Part shown: positions 25,277 to 35,753 of the stretch, piece by piece
How the letters are laid out: each line of letters opens with the position of its first letter
How positions within the stretch are numbered: position 1 is the stretch's first letter
From: Bacteroidota bacterium
GTDB lineage: Bacteria; Bacteroidota; Bacteroidia; Chitinophagales; Chitinophagaceae
Assembly (NCBI GenBank): GCA_016712665.1
Contig: JADJQP010000001.1
Location: 1 to 64,000 of the forward strand
Direction: 5' to 3'
DNA length: 64,000 bases
Position numbers and translations under genes: made by a program
Notes under the pieces: generated by a model
The model's input: the letters and a program-made list of their open reading frames with translations, nothing else
What the model was told of the DNA's origin: nothing
Database searches by the model: none

Positions 25277-27651
25277 TTTTTAATGCGGTTAAATTCTGAT
25301 TCGCCAATGTTTTTGTTGCTAAAGTTAAAAGAAGTCTTTGACAAAATGGAATAAGTGAGCGTCAAACGGATATAGTTGCTCGTAAATCGTTGGCTATATT
25401 GATTGCTATAGGTATTGGCTGAAAAGGTACCGGCCCAAACGGCAGTTCGAGCAAAATCGTTCCACATCAGATTGACGTTTAATGCCTCTGATTTCAAAAA
25501 GGATTTAGATAAGGCAATTGTAAAATAATAGTATGGTTTTCGTTTGGTAAAACCATCAGAGCTTGCACTAAATACTTCCGAAGTAAATTCGGCGTTAAAC
25601 CATTTGGGAATTTTGTATGTATGAAAGGTATAGAAGTACAACTGTGGGGTACTTGTCAATGCTTTATAATGGGCTCTACTATCCTTAAACTGAAAAATAT
25701 TGGCAGCCAGCGTATGATAACATGAATAATTTCCTTTTTCAAACGGGACTTCCAGTGAGATAGTGTTTAGATTCCTTTGGTGAATATTGTCTTTGGTAAA
25801 TACGATGGCATCGGCACTGATACTGGCATCATTGTGCATCATAACCGGGGTGATGGTTCTGCGAGAATTGGTGAAGGCATACTTCAAGGTAAATGACTTG
25901 AACAATAGTCGCGTTTCAAACTGATGCAAATACTCGGGTTTTAATAAGGCATTTCCGCGAATACTGGTAAGGCTGTCGAGGTACCATAAAAAGGGATCCA
26001 TATCCTGAAATAGAGGTCGGTTAATTTTGTAGGAATACGATGTACTCCACTTCCAATTCTCGTTGATGCTGTAGAGCGTTTTCACACTAGGAAAAACATT
26101 AGAGTAGGAGTTTGTAAAATAATTGATGTAATGAATAAGAGATTTGCTTTCAGCTATGGTATGTTCCCATCGCAAACCCACACTGCCGGTCAGTTTTTTA
26201 TGTTCGAATTTGTAAAGCAAATAGGCTGCGGGTACATACTCTTGATATAAGGTTTTATTGGCGAAAGCCGGATCGCTGGTATAGTCAATCTCATTTCCTG
26301 TTTTTGATAGAAATAAAATATTTCCTCCATTGCCGACATGAGACATTTTAATACCCATATCAACACTTCCTTTGTTTTGTTGCAGATGATAGTCGAGCTG
26401 CGCAGTATAAAGTCGAATGACATTGCTATTATTATTGATTCGATTATAAACTGTACCTCCAATTTGTTCAGTGATATTATCGAGAAGCTTATTTCGAAAT
26501 TCGTTGATTTGTGCTCCTATAAACAGCCTGCTACCTTTGTTGGAGAGTTTTTGATTGAAATTGAGATTTAAGGAGTGATTTTGCAATCTGGTACTAGCAT
26601 TATTGGTCATTCTAATTGCAGACACTAAGGAATCCGAGGAATAATAATCACCGTTTTGTAAAACATCCAGTTTAAAAAAATGAGAGAGCCCATCATATTG
26701 CACTGAAATGGAAGCCTTCTCATTGAGTTGATAGGATGCCCCCAGTCGATAGTAGTGAACGCCCACGTTATGATTATTTTCAGTATAGTAGCCTATTTTT
26801 CGTAAGCCATTTGCTGTGGTAATAAAATTGTTTTCGCTCCAGTTGGCGCCTAACTCGTTAGCATAATAGGTATTAAAGTCCCATTTATTTTTGCGGAGGT
26901 TTATCGAAATATTGGGTGCATTAACTACATAGGTACCCAATGGTTTCGAGGGAATAATGCCCAATGTGATACCATTTACTAAGGTGGCACTCAGGCCTTC
27001 GGAATAATGTTTTTGCATACTAATTAAAATTACAGCCTTACCTTTTGCATCGAAACGAGCATCGGGATTGGTAATCACTTCGATACTCTTTATACTGGAA
27101 GGTGGGAGTGATTTAAAATTTTCGAAGGTAATTTCTCGACCGTTCATCATTAGCATGGCCTCTCCTCGTCCGAATACTTGTACTTTATTTCCGGCAATGC
27201 TTATGGTAGGAACCCGACCTAGTAGTTCGTTGGCATTGGCACTTTTACTCAGCAAGGTGTTTTCTACATTGACCTTGGTGCCATCAGCAGAACGCTCGAA
27301 GATGGGTCGTTTGGCCACTACCGTAACTTCATTCATTTCTTTTATTTTGGTTTGCATAATAATGCTGTTGAGGTCTACTTCTTTTCCGGAAAGGGTAATT
27401 CGCTTTTGAAAATCCTCATATCCCAGTACACAAATCTTTACCACTGCTTCTCCTTGTAATTCGGTATTCAGTGCGACCATTCCCTTTTCGAAATAACTGC
27501 TATTGAGGAAGTGTGCATTGGTATCCTGTAAAATTATATTACCATCTAATGCTTGATTTTTGTCGTTAATGACCTTTGCAGAAATGTTTGTATTCTGACT
27601 GTACGAAAACGGTGCCATACCAAGTAAAATGCCTAAAAAAATCTTTTTCAT
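25273..27651 (-). CDS. TonB-receptor-like outer-membrane beta-barrel protein
   Basis: The 792-residue protein has a signal peptide ending PFSYSQ and an N-terminal carboxypeptidase-regulatory domain (VINDKNQALDGNIILQDTN). A plug-like region follows (EVTVVAKRPIFERSADGTKVNVENTLLSKSANANELLGRVP), then a long barrel of outer-membrane beta-barrel family type 3. It ends within strands (ILSKTSFNFSNKNIGESEF). No TonB box and no SusD partner is present, so substrate import is not shown. It leads a unit with the GlxA-type regulator. Upstream lies the hairpin repeat array. Confidence 0.86.
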   Translation of the reverse strand: MKKIFLGILLGMAPFSYSQNTNISAKVINDKNQALDGNIILQDTNAHFLNSSYFEKGMVALNTELQGEAVVKICVLGYEDFQKRITLSGKEVDLNSIIMQTKIKEMNEVTVVAKRPIFERSADGTKVNVENTLLSKSANANELLGRVPTISIAGNKVQVFGRGEAMLMMNGREITFENFKSLPPSSIKSIEVITNPDARFDAKGKAVILISMQKHYSEGLSATLVNGITLGIIPSKPLGTYVVNAPNISINLRKNKWDFNTYYANELGANWSENNFITTANGLRKIGYYTENNHNVGVHYYRLGASYQLNEKASISVQYDGLSHFFKLDVLQNGDYYSSDSLVSAIRMTNNASTRLQNHSLNLNFNQKLSNKGSRLFIGAQINEFRNKLLDNITEQIGGTVYNRINNNSNVIRLYTAQLDYHLQQNKGSVDMGIKMSHVGNGGNILFLSKTGNEIDYTSDPAFANKTLYQEYVPAAYLLYKFEHKKLTGSVGLRWEHTIAESKSLIHYINYFTNSYSNVFPSVKTLYSINENWKWSTSYSYKINRPLFQDMDPFLWYLDSLTSIRGNALLKPEYLHQFETRLLFKSFTLKYAFTNSRRTITPVMMHNDASISADAIVFTKDNIHQRNLNTISLEVPFEKGNYSCYHTLAANIFQFKDSRAHYKALTSTPQLYFYTFHTYKIPKWFNAEFTSEVFSASSDGFTKRKPYYYFTIALSKSFLKSEALNVNLMWNDFARTAVWAGTFSANTYSNQYSQRFTSNYIRLTLTYSILSKTSFNFSNKNIGESEFNRIKK

Positions 27652-27891
27652 CGTATTTGAATAATTGAATACTCTGCAAAAGTATTAAGTGGTGCGCACT
27701 CCAAACTGCCAGATGTGGGACAGTTTCGGACATGTTAGAAATGACTACCGGCGTACTATACTATTCGAAAGCTGTGCCATCGTAAACACTATTCTCTACT
27801 AGTGGGTGAGATACCAATCGTAAAGTCCTAAGTTTAAACCTTTTCTAGAGTTTGAAACGTATGAAAAGTTGTGAGGGGTTAAACGTTTCTC

Positions 27892-28400
27892 TAATGGTTG
27901 GTGTCCCACCAACCATATCAATTTTCGGTTGGTGAGACACCAACCGATAGGAAAAAACAACTCATCAGAAAAGATTGAGCACTGAATAGGTTAAAAATTC
28001 CACTAATGGTTGGTGTCTCACCAACCATATCATTTTCGGTTGGTGAGACACCAACCGATAGGAAAAAACAACTCATCAGAAAAAATTGAGCAATGAATAG
28101 GTTAAAAATTCCACTAATGGTTGGTGTCTCACCAACCATATCAATTTTCGGTTGGTGAGACACCAACCGATAGGAAAAAACAACTCATCAGAAAAAATTG
28201 AGCAATGAATAGGTTAAAAATTCCACTAATGGTTGGTGTCCCACCAACCATATCAATTTTCGGTTGGTGAGACACCAACCGATAGGAAAAAACAACTCAT
28301 CAGAAAAAATTGAGCAATGAATAGGTTAAAAATTCCCCTAATGGTTGGTTTCCCACCAACCATATCAGTTTTCATTTGATGGAACAGCAAGCGATAGGAA
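27892..28400. repeat. Tandem array of 112-bp units made of complementary hairpins
   Basis: Units start at 27892, 28004, 28115, 28227 and 28339 (112, 111, 112, 112 bp and a partial fifth). Each contains GGTTGGTGTCTCACCAACC, a hairpin, and about 12 bases later its exact reverse complement GGTTGGTGAGACACCAACC, so the two can form separate hairpins or one 19-bp stem. The rest of the unit (about 60 bp, cataggaaaaaacaact-like) is nearly identical. A degenerate half unit lies at 27801-27820. An 82-codon open frame through it on the minus strand (27918-28166) is a by-product. Confidence 0.92.
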
Positions 28401-28541
28401 ATTTAGGCTTTGCCTTTAAATCCGCTAAATATATAAAAAGGCCCTGAAAGTTAGCCCCGGCTGTAGCAAAGTGCCGTGCACTGCGTAAGACGGGAAGCAG
28501 CTGAACGATGCGACGCTGATTCGCTTCAAATCAATTAAAGA

Positions 28542-31500
28542 CTACCTTCCGTGACACTGCTTAAACTTCTTGCCGCTTCCACATGGACAAGGATCGTTGC
28601 GACCAATTTTTGGTTCAAGATTTCTCACCGGTTCTTTTTTTACAGGTGTGGGGTCGTAGTAATCATTTTCGTTGGCTGCATAATCTTCGCCGGCTGCATC
28701 AATTTGTTCTTTGTTGGCGCGCATCCGACTCATATCTGTTTTCTCAACGCGAGCTTGATGAATGTCACGCTCTTCTTCCATTGGGATGCCACATCTGATT
28801 AAGAAGGAAACAATATTTTTGTTGGTCACTCCAATCATTTCTTTAAATAAATTGAAGGCTTCAAATTTATAAATCAATAAGGGATCTTTTTGCTCATAGC
28901 TTGCCAACTGCACACTCTGCTTCATTTCGTCCATTTGACGAAGATGATTTTTCCACGATTCATCTATAAGTCCCAATGTAATTTGTCGCTCTAGGGAATT
29001 GATTAACTCCTTGCCTTCAGAGCTCACACTCTTTTTCAAATCGGTAATAATTTGCAAAGATTTATGACCATCTGTAAAGGGAACAGCAATATTTTCGATG
29101 CGATCGCCGTTTTGACTCAATACATTTTTCAATACCGGTAAGGTATGTTCTTTTAAATTTTCAAGTTTTTGATTGTAGAGATCTTTCAGCTGAAAATATA
29201 ATGTATCAGTAAGTGCATTGACATCTATTTTCAAAAATTCTTGTTCTGAAATATTGGGCTCAAAGGCAAAATCGCGAATTACTTCAATTTTAAATTCCTC
29301 GTAATTTCTGTTGCTGTCAAATTGTGTGGCAATTAAATTACAACTATCAAAAAAGGCATTGTCTAAATCCAGCGCTAATCGTTCGCCAAACAAGGCATTG
29401 CGACGACGGGTATAAATCACCTCACGTTGTGCGTTCATTACATCATCATACTCAAGCAATCTTTTTCGAATCCCGAAATTATTTTCCTCCACCTTTTTTT
29501 GTGCACGTTCAATGGATTTGCTGATCATACTGTGTTGAATCACATCCCCGTCTTTATGACCGAGTTTGTCCATCCAGCCGCTTAATTTATCGCTCCCAAA
29601 TAAACGCATCAATTCATCTTCTAGGGACACAAAAAACTGTGAGCTACCGGGGTCGCCCTGACGACCGGCACGACCGCGCAACTGTCTGTCTACCCGACGA
29701 CTTTCATGTCGCTCGGTACCGATAATGGCAAGTCCACCGGCTTTTTTAACATCGGGAGCCAATTTAATATCGGTTCCTCTACCGGCCATATTGGTTGCAA
29801 TGGTAACGGCACCAGTAAGTCCGGCCTCCGCTACAACCTGTGCCTCACGTGCATGTTGTTTGGCATTCAAAACATTGTGTGGTACCTTGTCGAAGGTGAG
29901 CATTTTACTGAGCAATTCAGAAACCTCCACCGAAGTAGTACCCACCAATACGGCCCTACCTGCTTCACGCAGTTTCTTCACCTCATCAATTACCGCTCGA
30001 TACTTTTCTCTTTTGGTTTTAAATACCAAATCTTCATCATCTTTTCGAATTACATTGACATTGGTAGGAATGGTAGTAACATCCAGTTTATAAATGGTCC
30101 AAAACTCACCGGCTTCTGTTTCGGCAGTACCGGTCATCCCGGCAAGCTTGTGATACATCCGGAAATAATTTTGCAAGGTAACGGTTGCAAAGGTTTGAGT
30201 AGCTGCTTCTACATCCACATTTTCTTTTGCCTCAATGGCCTGATGCAAGCCATCACTATATCGACGTCCGTCCAGAATACGACCGGTTTGTTCATCTACA
30301 ATTTTTACCTTCCCATCCATCACCACATACTCCACATCTTTTTCAAAAACCGTATAGGCTTTTAATAACTGCTGTATGGTGTGAATTCGATCTGCTTTTA
30401 ATGAGTATTCCTGAATGAGTGCATCTTTTTGTTTTGCCTTTTCTTCAAGACTCAATTGGCTATTGTCGATAGAAGCCAAACCGGTGGATATATCTGGCAT
30501 TACAAAAAAGTCGGCGTCTTCGGCGGTGCTGGTGAGTAGGGAAATCCCTTTTTGCGTGAGGTCCACCTGATTATGCTTTTCATCAATGGTAAAATACAAT
30601 TCGGCATCTACCTTTGGCATATGTTTTTGTTGATCGGCCAAATAATAATTTTCGGTTTTTTGCAGAATTTGTTTGATACCGACTTCGCTTAAATACTTGA
30701 TAGTAGGTGTATTTTTTGGCAAGCCCCTATGAGCTCTCAATAGTGCTAAGCCACCGCCTTCTTTATCATCATTTCCACTGGCAATTAATTTTTTTGCCTC
30801 CAGCAAAAATGCATTGACTACTTTTCGTTGCACCTCTACTAATTTTTCGATACGCGGCTTCAATGTATGATATTCCTGATCTTCGCCTTTAGGCACCGGA
30901 CCTGATATAATTAAGGGCGTACGAGCATCATCGATTAATACACTATCTACCTCATCCACCATGGCAAAATGCAATTTACGTTGCACCATTTCAGAAGGGT
31001 GATGCACCATATTATCGCGGAGATAATCGAACCCAAATTCATTATTGGTTCCGTAAATAATATCACACATATAGGCGCGCCGACGTTCTTCAGAATTGGG
31101 TTGGTGTTTGTCGATACAGTCAACGGTGAGTCCCAACCATTCAAATAAAGTGCCATTCCACTCACTATCACGACGTGCCAAATAGTCATTAACGGTAACA
31201 ATATGTACCCCCTCGCCACTGACTCCGTTTAAATAAGCAGGCAAGGTAGATACAAGGGTTTTACCCTCACCGGTAGCCATTTCAGAAATTTTACCTTCGT
31301 GTAAATTATAGCCACCAATAAGCTGTACATCATAATGCACCATATTCCAGGTAACAGGCGAACCGGCTGCAGGCCATGTATTGCTGTAAATCGCCTCATC
31401 GCCTTCAATGCGAATATACTCTTTACGCACTGCCAAATCTCTATCAAGATCTGTAGCCGTACTTCTTAATTCGGTATGATCTTTAAAACGTTGGGAGGCT

Positions 31501-31847
31501 GTTTTCACCACAGCAAAAGCTTCAGGTAGAATTTGAAACAATACTTCTTCCAATTGCGAATCGCGGGTTTTTACCAAGGCATCTACTTGTTTATAGATAT
31601 CACTTTTGGCATGAATATCAAGGGTGGTTTCTGCTTCGCTTTTCAAACGGGCTATTTGCTCCGTTACGGCACTAACATGTGTGGCAATTCGCTTCTTAAA
31701 GTCGGTAGTTTTGGCTCTTAATTCGTCGTTACTAATGGCCTGGTACGACTGAAAATACTGATTGATTTGATCGATGACAGGCGACATTTTCTTTACATCT
31801 TTTTCAGATTTACTGCCACCAAATAGTTTATTGATAAATTTTAACAT
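28542..31847 (-). CDS. secA: SecA, preprotein translocase ATPase
   Basis: The 1101-residue motor drives proteins through SecYEG. Motifs: Walker A in EMATGEGKTL, DEAD-like VDEVDSVLIDDARTP, the helicase motif GRAGRQGDPGSSQFF, and the C-terminal zinc/SecB-binding tail PCPCGSGKKFKQCHGR. The length, about 200 residues longer than the E. coli protein, is normal for Bacteroidota, with an insertion in the nucleotide-binding region. It is followed by the GC-richer spacer and hairpin repeats, and preceded by a leader with a hairpin. Confidence 0.98.
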   Translation of the reverse strand: MLKFINKLFGGSKSEKDVKKMSPVIDQINQYFQSYQAISNDELRAKTTDFKKRIATHVSAVTEQIARLKSEAETTLDIHAKSDIYKQVDALVKTRDSQLEEVLFQILPEAFAVVKTASQRFKDHTELRSTATDLDRDLAVRKEYIRIEGDEAIYSNTWPAAGSPVTWNMVHYDVQLIGGYNLHEGKISEMATGEGKTLVSTLPAYLNGVSGEGVHIVTVNDYLARRDSEWNGTLFEWLGLTVDCIDKHQPNSEERRRAYMCDIIYGTNNEFGFDYLRDNMVHHPSEMVQRKLHFAMVDEVDSVLIDDARTPLIISGPVPKGEDQEYHTLKPRIEKLVEVQRKVVNAFLLEAKKLIASGNDDKEGGGLALLRAHRGLPKNTPTIKYLSEVGIKQILQKTENYYLADQQKHMPKVDAELYFTIDEKHNQVDLTQKGISLLTSTAEDADFFVMPDISTGLASIDNSQLSLEEKAKQKDALIQEYSLKADRIHTIQQLLKAYTVFEKDVEYVVMDGKVKIVDEQTGRILDGRRYSDGLHQAIEAKENVDVEAATQTFATVTLQNYFRMYHKLAGMTGTAETEAGEFWTIYKLDVTTIPTNVNVIRKDDEDLVFKTKREKYRAVIDEVKKLREAGRAVLVGTTSVEVSELLSKMLTFDKVPHNVLNAKQHAREAQVVAEAGLTGAVTIATNMAGRGTDIKLAPDVKKAGGLAIIGTERHESRRVDRQLRGRAGRQGDPGSSQFFVSLEDELMRLFGSDKLSGWMDKLGHKDGDVIQHSMISKSIERAQKKVEENNFGIRKRLLEYDDVMNAQREVIYTRRRNALFGERLALDLDNAFFDSCNLIATQFDSNRNYEEFKIEVIRDFAFEPNISEQEFLKIDVNALTDTLYFQLKDLYNQKLENLKEHTLPVLKNVLSQNGDRIENIAVPFTDGHKSLQIITDLKKSVSSEGKELINSLERQITLGLIDESWKNHLRQMDEMKQSVQLASYEQKDPLLIYKFEAFNLFKEMIGVTNKNIVSFLIRCGIPMEEERDIHQARVEKTDMSRMRANKEQIDAAGEDYAANENDYYDPTPVKKEPVRNLEPKIGRNDPCPCGSGKKFKQCHGR

Positions 31848-31926
31848 AATACGATTTTATAATGCGTCCACTTTCGAGGACATTCGAATAATTTTAGTTC
31901 CTTATTTCAAAATGCATGCTACACTA

Positions 31927-31953
31927 TTTTTTGTGCCAAGCTGTCACAAAAAA
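31927..31953. terminator. Hairpin after the sialidase-like gene and in the secA leader
   Basis: Perfect 9-bp arms TTTTTTGTG and CACAAAAAA with a 9-base loop lie 65 bases beyond the stop of the minus-strand sialidase-like gene, where they could terminate its transcript, and also inside the predicted secA 5' leader. Confidence 0.5.
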
Positions 31954-31959
31954 ATTCCG

Positions 31960-31967
31960 CAAATATA
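31960..31967 (-). promoter_or_regulatory. -7 promoter box of secA
   Basis: On the minus strand it reads TATATTTG (TAnnTTTG), with a TTTG 22 bases further upstream. It would give a leader of about 105 bases containing the hairpin at 31927-31953. Confidence 0.45.
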
Positions 31968-32017
31968 CGGGGAAGTAAGGGAATTTGAACAAAATTGAAG
32001 CGGAATCACTGAGAAAT

Positions 32018-33579
32018 CTAGCGAATGGCTACTTTAATAATCTTATGTTCCTTTTCAGATTTTAATTCCATCAGATAAAGGCCGGTCGCAAGTCCCAATG
32101 CTGAAATGTCTTTGTCTAGCTGATAGTGACCTGCTACATGGCGTGCATCGAATAAGGTTGCTATTTTTTCTCCTGTTAGACTTCGCAAAGATATTTCAAT
32201 CTGACTGGAATAGTTGAGATTCAAGGCAATGGATAATTTGTTGGTCACCGGATTGGGAAACACGGCAAAATCTAGAATTTTAGCCGATTCAGAAGGCACA
32301 CCGGCCGGTACAAACAAATCGGGATTCACTAAGGCGGTCCACAAGCTTCGTGATCCGTTGACCATACGAGTCCATATCGGTCGTACAATATTATTGTTAG
32401 CTGTGATATTGATATAATCTCCAAAAATATATTGGCATTGGGTATAAAGGATGTGTCACTTATTTTTTGATTCATGAACGTCTGTCCCCCATCTTTAGAA
32501 ACTGCCAAATACACATCGGTCTGGTTGGTGTTGGTATTATCGTTCCGACGATCATAGTAAACAATATAGATGGTTCCATTTGCCTGATCGAGGGTCATCC
32601 ATGTAAAAAACTGATGTTTGCCCGGCATGTCATCATTTACTCGTTTCGGTGTAGACCAGGTTTGCCCCTGATTGACCGATTTGGAGATCCAGATATCGAC
32701 ATCATTGGACCCATTGCGTTGATCGGCCCAATTAATATAAATATGCCCTTTATACGGGCTGTTGCTACGGTCGCATTCGGTAATAGGAAGGCCATTACAT
32801 CGCTGTATACCGGGTATGTCCATCACCCAACCACCAGGCTGTGTGGCAGCTAACACATCGGCTCCCCACGTAAAACCACCATCGGTAGATTTGTCAAATT
32901 TGATTCCTTCAATATCAGACCAACTCACATACAATTCGCCGTTTGGTCCGATGGTTGGTACAGCGCCTTCAACGGATGTGTCGTCGTCATAACAATTTCC
33001 AGCGAGGTCATTAATCCGGATGGGGGTAGTCCATGTAAAGCCGGTATCTGTTGATTTGGAAAATAAAATATTGGTACTGTCGGTGGGCACCAGACTTCCA
33101 TAGGTATCAAATTGCGTCCAGGTGACATAAAGATGATTGGTATTTCGGTCGATTACTACCCATTGCTTGTCTTGGTCTTTTAGTGAGTCATATCCCAAAT
33201 AGGTGCCATCGGTCCAAGTGATGCCACCATCATACGATTTTTGGCAAATGAGACGATCGAGCCAACCGGGGGTATTATATTGTCCGGCCAAATGAAATAA
33301 ATAAAATACCCCATCTGTATCTACTACCAAGGTAGGATCACCTGCAAAATCGTAAGAGCAGGAAAGGGGTAAAGACGTCCATGTATGTCCTGTGTCGGTA
33401 GTATACTGGGCATAAAAATTATTGGAAGCCACCACCAATCGATTCGGTGCTTTCGGATCTAGTGTGATGGCAGGTTCATTACTTCCTGAGACCCCGGTGG
33501 CACTAACCTTAATATTGGTATGCTGTGCATTCAATATGCACGTTGTGAATGCACAAAAAAGAAATAGGAGTGTTCTCAT
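32018..33579 (-). CDS. Sialidase-fold (BNR/Asp-box) secreted protein with T9SS domain, one frameshift
   Basis: A signal peptide (LFLFCAFTTCILNAQ) is followed by a six-bladed propeller with repeated Asp-box motifs: STDTGFTW, STDGGFTWG, SVNQGQTW, SKDGGQTF and SYDGGITW. The catalytic Arg triad of true sialidases is not evident, so it may only bind or have another glycan role. At the T5 run near 32425 one base is missing; the next frame continues (INITANNNIVRPIWTRM) to the T9SS sorting domain (FPNPVTNKLSIALN ... GLYLMELKSEKEHKIIKVAIR). About 520 residues in total. Confidence 0.85.
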
Positions 33580-33756
33580 ATAGTAAAAATAAGAAAAAAA
33601 CGGACACTAAAACCGTAGTTCATATTTCTAATACAAAAAAATACCAAGACGAGCGACCAAAACGGGAGAGGCTGGTATGCCGAAAAGCTACTTGGGCATT
33701 ACTTCCTGCTTTCATTTGTAAAAAAATCTCCCTGCTAAGATTTCCTAAGCAAAATG

Positions 33757-33764
33757 TACCTTTG
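33757..33764 (+). promoter_or_regulatory. -7 promoter box upstream of the delta-60 repeat protein
   Basis: TACCTTTG matches TAnnTTTG 121 bases before the ATG at 33885. The rest of the 33580-33884 gap shows no other supported feature. Confidence 0.45.
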
Positions 33765-33884
33765 TGTGAAAGTTGCTAGGATGCGGCTTCAAAAAGAGGC
33801 TTCTTGCTTAGGCATGCAGCAATTGCGCCAACTTTTGCAGACAGCACCGCGTCTTACAATACGATACCAACAAATCAATTTACT

Positions 33885-35426
33885 ATGCATACATTTTTTC
33901 TTGTACTCTTTGCAATGATTATCAATATGAGTGTGTGGGCTCAGTTACCATGTGGATTAGACCAGGGTTTTAACGGCACGGGGCTTTTTATCGGGGATGG
34001 AAGCAAGCAGGCGACTGCCTTATTGCCCTTGGCAGATGGGAAAATAATAATATGCAATAATCCGGTGTCCAATTTGGGTCATAGTTATTTAAAAAGGTAT
34101 CATCCTGATGGTAGTCTGGATATTAGCTTTGGAAGCAATGGGAAATTTGATGTAAAAATTGAAAGCGAGCGTACTACTATCAATGCCATGGAGGTTTATA
34201 ACAATAAAATTTATTGTTGTGGCACTACTTATAACGGTACCACCACTTTGGGATTTATTTGCAGACTCAAAATAGACGGTGGGTATGATTCCAGTTTTAG
34301 TATTCAAGGAGTCAAAACCATGTATACTTTCAATACACTCGAAGACTTAATTATTGACAATACCGGTAAAATATTTTTGGCCGGTACCAGCGATTATGAT
34401 GTACTTACCTTAATGAAATTGCAAAATAATGGAACTACTGATAATACGTTTGGAAATGTGGGAAGAGCCCAACATCAAACACCTAATGTGAATATATTTT
34501 ATAATGTGTATGATGTGGCCCTCGATGCAAGTAGTAATATTGTTATTACAGGTAAATATTATACACTCAGCGGAAGTTATTTTCGAAAAGTATTTGTGGC
34601 TAAAATTAAGCCCAGCGGTGTGTTAGATTCAACGTTTGACGCAGATGGGGTTGCCTACTACAATAGCGGTGTCTCTCATATGGATGAGGCCCGAAAGATA
34701 TTTCCGCTAAACAATGGCGATTATTGCATTGCTGTTTCGGCGCAAGATAGTATGGGTACTTTTTTCGATTTTGCCTTGCTTAAAATAAAAGGGAATGGTT
34801 TGACCGATAATACCTTTGGTGTGAATGGTTGGAAACTATATGACTTAGGAAACAATACGGGTGAAAGCGTGACAGATGCGGCCATGTTATCGAATGGCAA
34901 TTATCTTTTATCAGGGAATCATGGCTTTGGCGATACCATTCGATTTACATTATTGATGTTAAAACCGGATGGTAGCAGAGAACCAAATTTTGCACCAAAC
35001 GGATTATTCACCAACATATTTGGCAACAGAAATAACAATGCTACCGGAGCTATGGCCGTAAGTGCGCAGGGTAAAATTTATTTAGGCGGATACGCTCGTA
35101 CCTGTGCCAACGGCGTTTGTGGGCCACTTTCATTGGCTGTAGCCAGGTATCATGGTGCCGAAACAGCCACTTCTATTACTGATTTTGAATTGGCCTCCTC
35201 GGCAATTATTTGTAGTCCGAACCCCATTCTTTCAAAGGGGTTGCTAAAAATAATGGAACCTGAAAATGTTGAATTGGTTCAACTAGTGAATGCGCTTGGA
35301 CAATCAATACCCTTACAAAAGGTGGGCGCTCATTTGTTTCAGCTACCTGAGTGTGCATCCGGCATTTACTTTTTGCAGGCAAGGGCTAATCGTCAATTGA
35401 TTTCAACAAAGCTATTGGTGCAATAG
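33885..35426 (+). CDS. Delta-60 repeat surface protein with T9SS sorting domain
   Basis: The 513-residue product has signal MHTFFLVLFAMIINMSVWAQ. Repeated delta-60 units follow, each with a D-x-x-F-G-x-x-G core and a preceding ARYxxDGxLD-like strand (RYHPDGSLDISFGSNGKF, LQNNGTTDNTFGNVGR, IKPSGVLDSTFDADGV, IKGNGLTDNTFGVNGW), which build a beta-propeller. The C-terminal sorting domain runs from ICSPNPILSKGLLKI to GIYFLQARANRQLISTKLLVQ. Function is unknown; such proteins are cell-surface or secreted. The Met at 33885 is chosen because the frame from 33804 adds an implausible non-signal leader. Confidence 0.88.
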   Translation: MHTFFLVLFAMIINMSVWAQLPCGLDQGFNGTGLFIGDGSKQATALLPLADGKIIICNNPVSNLGHSYLKRYHPDGSLDISFGSNGKFDVKIESERTTINAMEVYNNKIYCCGTTYNGTTTLGFICRLKIDGGYDSSFSIQGVKTMYTFNTLEDLIIDNTGKIFLAGTSDYDVLTLMKLQNNGTTDNTFGNVGRAQHQTPNVNIFYNVYDVALDASSNIVITGKYYTLSGSYFRKVFVAKIKPSGVLDSTFDADGVAYYNSGVSHMDEARKIFPLNNGDYCIAVSAQDSMGTFFDFALLKIKGNGLTDNTFGVNGWKLYDLGNNTGESVTDAAMLSNGNYLLSGNHGFGDTIRFTLLMLKPDGSREPNFAPNGLFTNIFGNRNNNATGAMAVSAQGKIYLGGYARTCANGVCGPLSLAVARYHGAETATSITDFELASSAIICSPNPILSKGLLKIMEPENVELVQLVNALGQSIPLQKVGAHLFQLPECASGIYFLQARANRQLISTKLLVQ

Positions 35427-35703
35427 ATTGAAGAAGGCAACACAATACCTTCGATACTATTTAATGGGTAGTGTCAAAATTTACATGATTTCTATCCCGA
35501 GCCAAAAGGTGCCTGCCAGTCAGACGTCCATATCCTTCTACACAACTAAAAACAAAAACCGACACTTCTTAATAAATGGTATTGTACACAAGTGCCTTGT
35601 TTGAATCCATTCTTCGGCAGAAAATTCTATTTCAAACTATTTATTACCGCGGTCTAAACTATAAAATAGAGAAATTAGGAGTTAATTCAACCAAATTTCC
35701 CAT
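35427..35703. other. Gap with no recognised feature
   Basis: I see no open frame of substance, repeat or RNA in these 277 bases between the plus-strand delta-60 gene and the terminator of the convergent gene. Confidence 0.5.
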
Positions 35704-35735
35704 AAAAAAAGGCCATCTTAAAAGACAGCCTTTTT
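35704..35735 (-). terminator. Terminator of the DUF5648-like gene
   Basis: Arms AAAAAGGC/GCCTTTTT with inner TCTT/AAGA pairing form a hairpin with a T tract on the minus strand, 18 bases after the stop at 35754. Confidence 0.75.
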
Positions 35736-35753
35736 GCAACTAATTATTGAATA

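Noticed and set aside
27918..28166. 82-codon frame with repeated MVGETPT/GVSPTEN words
   Set aside because: It follows exactly the 112-bp DNA repeat and its hairpins; no signal, start site or independent coding evidence.
27892..28400. CRISPR array
   Set aside because: Units are near-identical over their full 112 bp, so there are no unique spacers, and no cas genes are present.
28430..28541. GC-richer stretch after secA resembling structural RNA
   Set aside because: No consistent fold or match to a known RNA could be built by eye.
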